Of a stretch of DNA of 23,482 nucleotides, positions 8,953 to 18,265 are shown piece by piece. How positions within the stretch are numbered: the stretch's first letter is position 1; each line of letters starts with the position of its first letter. Made by a program: the position numbers and the translations under genes. The stretch comes from Byssochlamys sp. IMV 00236 (Eukaryota > Ascomycota > Eurotiomycetes > Eurotiales > Thermoascaceae). Where the stretch lies: positions 1-23,482 of the forward strand of contig MSJH02000465.1 in assembly GCA_001931875.2 (NCBI GenBank). The letters run 5' to 3'. Below the pieces are notes generated by a model. It saw nothing but the letters and a program-made list of their open reading frames with translations. It was not told the DNA's origin and did not search any database.

Positions 8953-11254
8953 ATGGTTGCTGAGACTGAATCAATCCCACCAGCAACAGTTGTCAATAAA
9001 ACAAACGAACCTAATCACTTGACGGTACCTGTCAAGACCATTGGCAACTATACACTACAACAGAGTCTAGGTAAAGGCAGTATGGGTAAAGTCAAGTTGG
9101 GTGTCCATAATGTCACGGGTGAAAAGGTATAGACAGCTTATGATAAAAAAAGAGGCGCCTATATACTCATATCCATCTCTATAGATTGCCGTCAAAATAG
9201 TACCTCGAGCCAACTTACAAATGTTCAATTCACCTCCATACACCAATGGAAAGTCAATTCAACAGATCGCAAAGGAAAAGGCAAGAGAGGAGAACAGAGA
9301 GCTACGGACTATCCGAGAAGCCCATATGATGATGCTGTTAAAACACCCCAATATTGTTGGACTCAAAGATCTTGTGATACAGGGCCCTTATTTCTATATT
9401 CTTATGGACTATGTTGGAGGTGGTCAATTACTTCATTACATTGTTAAACGTCAACGATTATCCGACCGACGTACTCGTCTGTTCACTCGGCAAATCGTCA
9501 GCGCCCTTGATTACTTACACCGTAATTCAATTGTTCACCGAGATCTCAAGATTGAAAATATTATGATTGACAAGTCTGGTCGACAAATCAAAATTATCGA
9601 TTTTGGTTTATCAAACCTCTTTTGTCCTGAAAGGCTCCTTACCACTTATTGTGGATCACTTTATTTCGCTGCCCCTGAATTATTAAGGGCAAATCCTTAT
9701 CGCGGTCCCGAAGTCGATATTTGGAGTCTGGGTGTTGTTATCTATGTTATGGCAACTGGTGCTGTTCCCTTTGACGATAAATCCATGCCCGGATTGCATG
9801 AAAAGATCAAAAAGGGACACGTAACCTATCCAAGTCATATGAGTGAAGAGTGTAAGGATTTGCTCTCAAAAATATTCATCACCGATCCATCCAAGCGTAT
9901 CATCATGACAGACATCATCCATCACCCATGGCTTAATAAAGACGCAGCTCCAATCAAGAACCATATGCCTCTTCGAAAGCCGCTGACCCTTCCACTTGAT
10001 CCAAAGGTGATTGAAAGAATGTCTCAAGGATTTCAATTAGGCACGACAGAAGATATTGAACAGAAATTGACCTTGATCATTCTGTCTCCAGTCTATAAAA
10101 ATGCTCTACAATACATCGAGGATTGTCATGCCAAAAAACCACTCACACCTCCGCTGTCGTACCAGGAAATAAACGATGGCATCGTGTATGATGATCCACA
10201 ATCTGTACCGGCCGCTTATCATCCTTATTTATCACTTTATTATCTAGCAGCCGAAAAACAAGCCTCACAGGAACATCAAGCAGCACACCGTGTTCGTTCT
10301 ATCAAGCGAAGCCTTTCCAGAAAGGGCTCAGTTGAATCGATTGGCGGTGGCACGTCCTCTGCTCGTAGCAGTCAGACATCCTTGGTAGATGAAGCTCCTC
10401 ATCGTCCACTGGCAGAAGTGCCTATTAATCAAACACCTATTACTATTGCTTCATCAGCCGCTATATCCACCAACTATCTCAGTAGAATACAACGCTGGCT
10501 TCGTTCATCTCTATCTCAGCATCAATTACCCTCGGAAAGCCATGTGTTTACAGTTCCGCCTCCTTCTCTACCTCAGTCGGATCATCAGCCTAATGCTCAT
10601 ACTAATACCACAACAACAACAACAACAACTGTTGTAGCAGCAGAAGATTCACCTCAGTCATTAACACCTTCTAATTCAGCAGAAAAGGATATTACTACAT
10701 TTTATACAGACAGTGACGATAATACCACATTAACCGCAACTGCTGGCTCAGGTGCACACACAAGCAATAAGTCATTGTTTAGAAAGTTATCCAAAGCCAT
10801 CTTACGTAAAGAATCATCCAAGTCACTTAATAAAAAGCCAAGTAATCTTAATCATCCACCTGCCAGTAATCACAGCACGACCACAGCGACCACCAGCGAT
10901 AGTAGTGATAGCAGCAGTGAAGCAATTGACAAGGAAGATATTCCGCCTCCCGTACCACCTAAAGATAACATCAATTATACCTATGCACGTGGAACTACGG
11001 CTGTTCAACCGCCACCTGGTATGTCTGTTGCTACCCTGACCTCACGACAAACAGCCCACACAGTCGATTTTAATACAGCTATAGCACAGGCCAAGGAAGG
11101 ACCTAAACAGACATTACCACCAACACCTCAACTCTCTCGATCTTCATCTTTGGCAGTCAATTCAAACCATCGTCGTAAAGGGTCTGTGACCCGATTGACC
11201 GGGAAAATTGGTTCTTGGCTAAATCGATCATCGTCAGTGAAGCATCACTCTTAA
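8953..11254 (+). CDS. KIN1/KIN2-like Ser/Thr protein kinase without a KA1-like C-terminus
   Basis: Exons 8953-9126 and 9185-11254 (58-bp intron) give 747 aa. The kinase domain spans about residues 33-300: glycine loop LGKGSMGKV, VAIK-equivalent Lys near 62, then an insert of about 40 residues before the alpha-C TIREAH, as in Kin1/Kin2, then IVHRDLKIEN (Asp near 178), DFGLSN (Asp near 197), CGSLYFAAPE and GPEVDIWSLGVV. All catalytic residues are present. Residues 300-747 are low-complexity, rich in Ser, Thr and Pro, with PPPVPPKD and a poly-Thr run encoded by a CAA/ACA repeat (about 10609-10628). Basic, hydrophobic patches occur near residues 490 (RIQRWLRSSL), 589 (LFRKLSKAILRK) and 727 (RLTGKIGSWLNR). 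The KA1 domain that ends yeast Kin1/2 is not recognisable. Kin1/2 relatives control polarity and exocytosis; that role is inferred. Confidence 0.88.
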
Positions 11255-11354
11255 ATTCTAGAATTCTTTTTATTTGATAATTTAGTACCCTTTTTCTTGT
11301 ATTAACATGTTTTTCTACATAAAACACGTTTTTTATGTTGTATATGGGAATCAT

Positions 11355-11603
11355 TCAATCGTTTTTCTTTGGTAGCTCAACTTTAGGAATAGTCTACATT
11401 ATCACACTTTGCTTTTAGTTCTCAATTACAGAAAAAAAAGAGTATTGTTTACCATGTCGGGCTTCATCACCTACAACTACACGTTAGTTTTCTTTCTTTC
11501 TTTCTCTTTTGGTTGACCAACTTGCCTTGTTAACTACTGTGCTACCAGCTGCCATGCCAGCACACATTATAATAAATGTATAAAACTTGTTGATTTGAGC
11601 CAT
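11355..11603 (-). CDS. small 44-aa single-pass membrane protein, three exons
   Basis: No conserved family was recognised. Exons on the minus strand are 11526-11603, 11453-11470 (18 nt) and 11355-11393. Intron 1 uses a GC donor (GCAAGT), has a CTAAC branch site and ends GTTGTAG; intron 2 is GT-AG. The product starts MAQINKFYTFIIMCAGMAAG, a short N-terminus plus one hydrophobic helix, and ends KPDMTIPKVELPKKND, a charged, proline-containing tail. The shape recalls tiny mitochondrial inner-membrane or respiratory-assembly proteins, but that is a guess. A competing model using the weak GT donor three bases further gives another 45-aa protein ending FFSVIEN. The gene converges on the kinase gene with 100 bp between stops. 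Just upstream of its start is an A39 tract on the plus strand. Confidence 0.5.
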
Positions 11604-11616
11604 TGTTTTAAACAAG

Positions 11617-11655
<39 letters not shown>
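11617..11655. repeat. A39 homopolymer tract
   Basis: Thirty-nine consecutive A, 13 bp upstream of the start of the small minus-strand gene, so it would sit in that gene's leader or core promoter as poly(T). A short CA run follows at about 11671-11680. Confidence 0.85.
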
Positions 11656-11658
<3 letters not shown>

Positions 11659-11975
11659 ATGCCGGGGATCACACACACACAAAAAAAAAGTAGGAACTTA
11701 TTGACAACCCCATAGAGGGTAGCTGTATGTAGTTAACCAACCAAATAATTATCAAAATAGAAAATATAGTAAGCAGTGCCGGATGAGTAACAATGGTAGG
11801 TTATTAACAGAGCAATTTGGCTAAAATATATCTGTCAAAAAGAAACAGAAAGATAGAAAGAGACTTTACATACTGAGTCCTTGTAAACTTTCTCCTGTAT
11901 AAACATAAGCCTTGATATGCCATCAAAGAGAAGAGAAAAGGATATACATTTTACATTAATTCTCCTTTTTAAGGG
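11656..11975. other. intergenic stretch left of the transposon
   Basis: An AT-rich sequence after the A39 tract, with a short CA run and no ORF or RNA gene that I can support. It contains the putative promoter of the 44-aa gene and the left flank of the Mutator-like element. Confidence 0.5.
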
Positions 11976-12022
11976 GACATGAATGCCCTTTCGAAGGTAC
12001 AGGATGCACGTAAATACCCCAC
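11976..12022 (+). repeat. left terminal inverted repeat of the MULE
   Basis: Begins GACAT, continues through GCCCTTTCG and ends with the core CACGTAAATACCCCAC. The reverse complement of 14316-14356 reads GACAT, GCCCTTCG, then CACGTAAATGCCCCAC; the 16-bp core differs at one position and the rest aligns with small gaps. Confidence 0.65.
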
Positions 12023-12246
12023 GAAAAATACTGCTTTTGTGGCAGCTTTTCTTTTTAACTTTGTGTCCCTTTTTTTTTAAAGGTTAATAATGTGTTCTTT
12101 TTTCAAACTATATCATTTCTTCTCAATAATCCAAGTTGTTAGTCACCGATATTTTGTTCTTTTAAAACAAATATTAATATAATAAACACAACATTGCTTC
12201 TTATTTTATAGCTCTACTATTCTCTCTATTTCTATCTTTTTAAAAA

Positions 12247-14290
12247 ATGAACTCTTCAACTGAAATTAACATTGCTGCTTACAGTCCTGTGCCTGAGCTT
12301 CAAGTTACGGACATCGTACAGTACAAGAAGGTTATTGAGAGCCATGTTATTAAGCATGGTTCCAAGTGGATTATTAAAAATACAACTAGAAATAACATCA
12401 CGGATCAAGAGCCGAATGGAGTTAGAGATAGACCACGCGCAGACTATCTTTGGAGAAGTCTGTATGAATGCCATCGCGCTGGAAGCAAGCGACATGCTAT
12501 GACCATTCAAAGAATTTTGCAAAAAAAAAAAAAAGTAAAAAGATCGGATACAAGGCTCGTTTGATAGCAACTTGCTATTTCAGCAACCCTGAGGAAGTAG
12601 TTATCATGGCGGATGGTAACCACTGTCATGTACTCGGCTTTGCAGAGGATCTCCAGTACCTTCCTCTGTCTGCAGATGTCAAAGAATCCATTCTTCAGCG
12701 ACTGCAAAAAAGATACAATATAAGAAGCGTACGTTTTGTTATGCATAGAGCATTTCGCTCTCACAGTGAAGCTTCAACAAGCATTCCTCACAAGGATAAC
12801 TTTATTCATAGTGAAGATAAGTACAACATCTTCAGAAAAATATTTAAAAGAGCTTACAAGAGGCATGACGATCAGAAAGCATCTGTCAAACTCTAGTTGA
12901 ACCGCTTGGAATCAAAGAATTACAGTGTATTCATCGACAATGACTACGACAGTTCATTCACCTTTGGATTCTACTCAACTTGGCAAGCATCCCTTTTAGC
13001 CAAAACAAAGGATTTTTCTTTGGATGCAACGCATAATATGACTGTATTTAAAGATGGCCTGTTGTATACTTTGGTGATCAGGCATGCAGAAACTGGAACT
13101 GACTGTCCTGTTGCGTACCTTTTCACTACTGGTAGATCTTTTCTTGCCTGTAAGTCACTAGCTCTACCATTTAAAACATTCTGCCAGTCTCTGTCCTGAA
13201 AAGATTACGATTGACATGAGCGGCGTGGAAGAAAATGCGATTCGCAATATATTTCCATCTGTCAACATTCAATGGTGTCTTTTTCATGTACTGAGAGCAG
13301 TATTACAGCAAGTACGAGCCAAGCTTGTGCTTGAAAGTCTAGCAGATAGCAAAAGAGCGCATCAGGCAGTTATCTCACAACTGAAGGAGATGATGTGGGA
13401 GAACAGCAGAGCTGAATATACCAGAAAGCTCAGCCAGTTCATTCAAGAGTTCAGCATATACCCAGCATTCATGCTCTATTTCAAGAACAGCTATTTGGAT
13501 AACGACAGATTCATAAAGTGGACAAGAGCTTATCAGCCAGACAGATATACAAACATGGAAACAAATAACTACGCTGAAAGTTGGCACAACCAGCTCAAGA
13601 CTAGTTATTTGCAAAGTAGAAGAAATAGAAGAGTTGACAGACTGGTGTATATTCTTGTCAATGATGTTGAAGCAGACTTTATAAGCAACATAAATCGTAT
13701 CAGGATGAATGTTGGAAGAACGGGGCCTGAAGCAAGAGAAGCGAGAAGAAGAGAGCTTGAAGCTAAAGAAGTCAGCATCCATGTGGCAATGGACATGATT
13801 TCTGAGGTGGAAAGAGCTAGCTTGTACAATGTTCAGTCGTTCAACAATGTAGACGAGACTTATGAAGTTCGTGTTGATAATGATACGTTAAAGTCTTGTA
13901 GTTGCCCAGACTTTCGATACTGAAACAGAGCTTGCAAGCATATGTTCCTTCTGGGACGTTATACTGAATATGGTGTTTGGAGAGGTGAGAAATGCAAATG
14001 CTCGTGAAAAAGAAAGCTCTAACGCTTTCCATTTTAAAGATCCAGCTTATACTGAAGTATCAAGCATTGAAGGGTTGCAGCCTGAACCTGAACCTGAACT
14101 GTAAAGAAAACAAGAAGACATGGTGCAAAAATTGAAGATGCTGAAAGAAGTTGTTGAGAATCTAAGATCTGAAGAAGTTACCAGTTCGTGGCAGCTTCAA
14201 GTTGAGCAGCTTTATAGAGAAGTTGTATTAAGAAGCAATCATGTAGAAGAGTTACCATCAAACATTCATTTAGAAAGACAAAGAAGATAA
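12247..14290 (+). pseudogene. MULE transposase with SWIM zinc finger, broken by stops and frameshifts
   Basis: The order of domains fits fungal MULE transposases: an N-terminal FAR1-like region; a middle region with KIGYKARLIATCYF and DLQYLPLSADVK; the catalytic core with FSLDATHNM (first Asp), KITIDMSGVEE (second Asp) and METNNYAESWHNQLK (candidate Glu); and a SWIM finger CSCPDFRY...CKHMFLL. Damage: a frame change near the A14 run at 12521-12534; a TAG at 12894-12896 where relatives have Trp; a frame change between about 13150 and 13197; a TGA at 13921-13923 inside the SWIM finger, again where Trp is likely; and further stops at 14005 and 14102. The tail to 14290 reads as a charged coiled-coil (EVVENLRSEEVTSSWQLQVE). 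No active protein can be made. Confidence 0.85.
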
Positions 14291-14315
14291 GTAAAAAAAT
14301 ATTTTTTAAAAATAA

Positions 14316-14356
14316 GTGGGGCATTTACGTGGATGCCATGCCGAAGGGCCTATGTC
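14316..14356 (-). repeat. right terminal inverted repeat of the MULE
   Basis: Inverted match to the left repeat, with the inner core GTGGGGCATTTACGTG and the outer end ATGTC. It starts 26 bp after the last codon of the transposase remnant. Confidence 0.65.
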
Positions 14357-14461
14357 ATCATTTCAGTGGCGATTCAAGTAAAAAATTGCTCTTGCCTTTT
14401 TTATTATATTTTTTTTTCTTTTTCTTATATACATACACAAACATTATAAACACGTCAAATA

Positions 14462-14798
14462 ATGGCAAAGACAAGCACACCAGAATTAAAAAAGTAAATT
14501 ATACTTTTTACATTGGTTGATCTTATTGATCTTTTTATAGATACATGGACAAGCGTCTTTCGCTTCAATTGAACGGCAATCGTAAAGTTACTGGTATTCT
14601 TCGTGGATATGATCCCTTCATGAACATTGTCTTGGATGAAACAGTTGAAGAAATTAGTCCATCCGAAAAGCACAACATTGGCATGGTGGTAAAGAAAGAA
14701 AGAAAGAGAGAGAGATTACCTTTTTTTAATGCTTTTTATTTTATTAGGTAATTCGTGGTAATAGTATCGCAATCATGGAAGCACTTGAACGTATTTAA
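14462..14798 (+). CDS. SMX2: small nuclear ribonucleoprotein G (SmG)
   Basis: Exons 14462-14493, 14541-14688 and 14748-14798 give 76 aa, the same length as human SmG. The start [17 protein letters not shown] is split by a 47-bp intron. Sm motif 1 is seen in [27 protein letters not shown] and Sm motif 2 in [16 protein letters not shown], with intron 2 cutting between the two Val codons. SmG is one of seven Sm proteins that form the ring on U1, U2, U4 and U5 snRNAs in the spliceosome. The start codon was chosen because it gives the family's normal N-terminus and a valid splice phase. Its stop is only 31 bp from the CLPTM1 stop on the opposite strand, and the MULE right end is about 100 bp upstream, so the promoter is short or partly transposon-derived. 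Confidence 0.95.
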
Positions 14799-14829
14799 AA
14801 ATAAATCAAACCCTGCTTCTCTTTTTTGT

Positions 14830-17178
14830 CTATTTATTCTTTTTCGTCTCCTTCTCATCTTCTTTTTCTTCGCCTACTTGACCGTATTCGTTGGCTCTTG
14901 TAGGATCTACCTTATAAACATGTCTTTGGTACAAATATACAAAGAATACGATATCATCACGAAGACAAGCAAGACGGTGGAGAGTAGGCATCTTGATAAC
15001 AAATGCAAACAAGTCGTCTAAATGTGGTGTTAGAAGCATATTATGAACAGATACACACACACACACACACGCAACTTACCGATGAATGTATTAAGTGACT
15101 TGTACATCAATGTCTTCCATGGCATGTGAGCAACCTACATATATACCATAAGCTACCGTTTTCTTTTTTAATTTGGTATACTTACACTCTTCAATCTATA
15201 GTTGATGTACAATTGAGGAAGCATTGTGATAAATCCAAACATGTACACAAATTCAACAAGTGTCTTGAGGACATAAGAGTACCAACTCTTGTGCTGTTCA
15301 TAATAGAGGGAATAGATAGCATAACCACCCAGCAAAGGATAGGCTAACCAGGTCAGATACTTGAACGCAATAGCATCGTATTTGGATGTCTCGTCTTCCT
15401 CTTTTGTTGTACTGTTTTCTGACTGCTGGCCCAACTTGGGAATCAATGATCCGGGTGTCCAGACTAATTCATACTTGAGAGCCTTGAGCACCTTCCAGAT
15501 TTCAATTAGTAAACCAACACCTTGACTGATCAGCACCATCCATGACGTCTCCTGACTGTTATCCACCAAGTATAAAAAGATGACAATTTGAAAAAAGATG
15601 TTGACCAGCAGCGTGCGTACGGAGATTCCTGTACTGTTGGACTTTTTCTTCCAGAACGCAATATCGTTCTTGAACGCCAGCATTTCAAAAAGAGAGTGAA
15701 GTAAACTGACAGCAATTGTCGTGACAAGTAAGACTGGGTTCGTCTCAAGAAACATGCGCTTGATCTCATCTGCATCAGCAGCTGACATACCGCCCAGAGG
15801 ATTATTCATCTGCTGTTTCATAGAGTCATCCAAGATGGCAAAGGTGTTGAACTTCCACATAGCGATAGGCTCAATATGAATGTTCAGGGGCAGTTGACTG
15901 ACAGATTCATTCACTACAAACGCATTCTGGCGAAGTTGCCAAAAGTCATTGGGAAATAGAATAGGGCGGAAATAACCAACTTTTCCTTGAGGGTCGCGAA
16001 GAAGCTGATGGTTCATTGGGATATCTATTTTAGCAAATATATGCTGTGAGTGAATACAAACAAGATATAATAAAAGATCGCTTACACTTCAAAACAGGAG
16101 GTTTTAAACCGTTCTTGGGAATAGGGTTATTTGGAGTAATAACCAAGCTCAGCGTAAAGTTCTGTTGCCAATGAGCAACCAAGGGAGCTTGACGAGTGAA
16201 ATTTCCCAAGATACTAAAGGGGCTCGAAGTATCCTTCTGCTATTTGTTTTTATGAGATTATCATATCCACATATATGTGTACAACATACCTCATCTTGGT
16301 GGGGCTTGTCTTCTTTTGCTTCTTTTTGTTCCTCTTCTTGATCATCTTCTTTTTTAAGCAAATTCTTTTGTTTTGTTACTGACTTTTGAGGATAAAACTT
16401 GGTCAAGACTATTTAATCAAAAGTCAGCTTCACATGCTACGCCTTCTATCTTGAAATTACCATGTTGCTGATATACAATCGCATCAGGGACATGAGCAGG
16501 ATGGCGAGGATCGATCGGTACGTGGTGTTGAGCGGCAAAAATGTGGGCATAGATGGTACCATTATGTTGAACAGACTTTTTTTTAATCAAACATATCAGC
16601 CTACTATCACCATTATGCATACAAATATATACGTACCTTTGAAGTAGGAATATCAATAGCAAACATCTTTCCTTCAAATGGCTCACCATAATTGATGCCA
16701 GAGGCAACTATATCAGGTTTCTTATTATAATCAGTAAAGTATTCTTCTTCACTGATATATATCGAAATATCCAAAGGAATGCCTGCTTGCCAAAGAGGAA
16801 CAATGGCATCAGGTAAGTCAGAGTCAGGAATAATTGGGTTAGGAAAGTAATAAATGTTGTCTGGAACAGATGCATAATCACGAAGTTGAAGTGATGCAGC
16901 TACAGGGTCAGATGGCGTGGGTTGTTGCATGGGTGAAGGAGGTGGAGAAGAAGACTTGCTAAAGCCTAAATTTTCGTGATTAAAAGTTGATGAGTATAGA
17001 AGTAAAATGAAGTACCTCCAGTGATCATCCTCATGACAATCCAGAAAAAGATCATTTGGATAATAGATCCTGAAAATTGCTCAAAGAATGACTTTTCTCT
17101 CTGTTGCCCTTGTTGCTGCTGTTGTTGTCTACCAGCCCCTGAAGCAGAGGAAGTCGGCTGTTGATGACCTTCAGACAT
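14830..17178 (-). CDS. CLPTM1 family multi-pass membrane protein
   Basis: Eight exons on the minus strand: 17016-17178, 16637-16965, 16461-16575, 16290-16408, 16086-16239, 15186-16024, 15080-15134 and 14830-15017, giving 653 aa (human CLPTM1 is 669). In order: a Gln-rich cytosolic N-terminus; a hydrophobic segment (IIQMIFFWIVMRMI); a large lumenal domain with SVQHNGTIYAHIF and FNTFAILDDSM; a charged Glu/Lys insert (EDDQEEEQKEAKED); then several transmembrane helices (NPVLLVTTIAVSLLHSLFEML, LLVNIFFQIVIFLYLV) and the conserved YELVWTPG, LYINYRLKSVAHMPWK, FIDDLFAFVIKMPTLHRLACLRDD and FFVYLYQRHVYKVDPTRANE. The family acts in the ER/Golgi on membrane-protein folding or lipid scrambling; its role here is inferred. 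Exon 5 has a TAGCAG tandem acceptor, so residue count may vary by one. Confidence 0.93.
15051..15070. repeat. (AC)10 microsatellite in a CLPTM1 intron
   Basis: The AC run lies in the last intron of CLPTM1 (15018-15079), a few bases from the donor site (read as GT repeats on the coding strand). Extra GT dinucleotides next to the donor could offer cryptic donors. Confidence 0.85.
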
Positions 17179-17349
17179 GTCAGATGAAAAATAGGGAAAG
17201 AAAAGAATAGATACAACAACAATGGCAGCACGTACTCTTTCTCTCTCTTTCTCTCTTTTTATTTAAAATCCGATACAAATCCAGTAGGGATAAGAAATAA
17301 TCTTTTATTTAAACCTTGAACTCATGACTGTTTTTTGGTTTGGTAAATT

Positions 17350-18265
17350 TTACATGTAATCATCATCTGGCTTATAAGCAACAAAGGGTTCTACTTTATG
17401 CACTAGTGTAGAAAATGATTTGTATTTCACATGTTCTCCTCCTCCTTTAATTAAGCTAGCATCACTGTCACTCCATGCAACGGGTGCTTCGATATCCTTA
17501 TCACCATAGACAAGAACATTAAATGTACCTAGAAGGAAAGGGTTATTGTTTTATAAAAAATGATGTATGAAACACTTGCATTCTTCTTTAAATTCAGGTA
17601 AATAAGACACACTAGATGTAATCTGTCTCAAGATGCCTCTGATCTGTCTTATTGTTTCCTTTTGTATCTCTACTGCTCTAATAATAATAATGATAGTGCT
17701 AAGTCACATTCTTTATATCACTTAAATATATACTCTTACTGCTCAGGTGGTATATTTTCTGGCATAGGTATGCCATTTTCTCCATTATTTAATTCAATAT
17801 CAAAATGCCATCGTTCAAGTACTTCATCTGTTTCTACACTTCGAATGACAATGACAAGTTTACTTATACTATTACTCTTGAGCCAAACTATTAATATGTA
17901 TTTAGAGTAAATATTAATCTCATTATCTGATCGTCATACTTTCTATCTGTTTGATAATTTTATCAATATATTGTCTCAATTCTGGGTTATTTGTGACAAC
18001 TGTATTCATTCCATACTTTGTTGTGACATCAAAGTCATCTGAAGGGTAGATTCCTCTTTGGTATAAAATACTGTCATTTAAAGAAATAAGATACATGTTC
18101 CTCTTTATGCTTAATATCTTTTTTACTGTGTCAAACCACATTCTAGTTTATATAAAGTTAATGCCTTTTATTTTATATACAAAAAAAGTAAAACTGTGTA
18201 TTACCAAAGAACTTGACAACAAGATGAGAAGAACCTTCTAATGTAATGGCTGAATTAAGATCCAT
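17350..18265 (-). CDS. MAD2: MAD2 spindle assembly checkpoint protein (HORMA domain)
   Basis: Six exons on the minus strand: 18205-18265, 18127-18142 (16 nt), 17940-18070, 17740-17887, 17580-17677 and 17350-17528, giving 210 aa (yeast and human Mad2 are 196 and 205). The start MDLNSAITLEGSS matches the family. The micro-exon supplies the residues between KFF and ILYQRGIYP; skipping it breaks the frame. Later blocks include YGMNTVVTNNPELRQYI, WLKSNSISKLVIVI, EVLERWHFDIE, IRGILRQITSSVSYLPE, TFNVLVYGDKD and the C-terminal safety-belt region KYKSFSTLVHKVEPFVAYK. The last intron uses a GC donor (GCAAGT). Mad2 inhibits Cdc20-APC/C until kinetochores attach. An ACGCGT lies 57 bp upstream. Confidence 0.93.

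Larger units (their letters stand above)
11976..14356 (+). mobile_element. degenerate Mutator-like (MULE) DNA transposon
   Basis: A broken MULE/SWIM transposase gene is bracketed by imperfect inverted repeats (11976-12022 and 14316-14356). The total is about 2.4 kb. No target-site duplication of 8-11 bp was visible next to the repeats, so the insertion is probably old or its ends have been altered. The right end is 105 bp upstream of the SmG start codon. Confidence 0.7.

Noticed and set aside
13151..13186. A 36-bp intron (GTAAGT to CCAG) in the MULE transposase instead of a frameshift
   Set aside because: Too short for this genome and it would remove expected catalytic-domain residues. The gene also carries other stops.
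13375..13829. Minus-strand open frames opposite the MULE transposase
   Set aside because: Antisense shadows of the plus-strand transposase coding sequence.
17940..18141. MAD2 main exon starting at the ATG at 18141 or at the CACAG acceptor
   Set aside because: Either choice adds about 12 or more residues with no counterpart in Mad2. The 16-nt micro-exon gives the family length and residues exactly.
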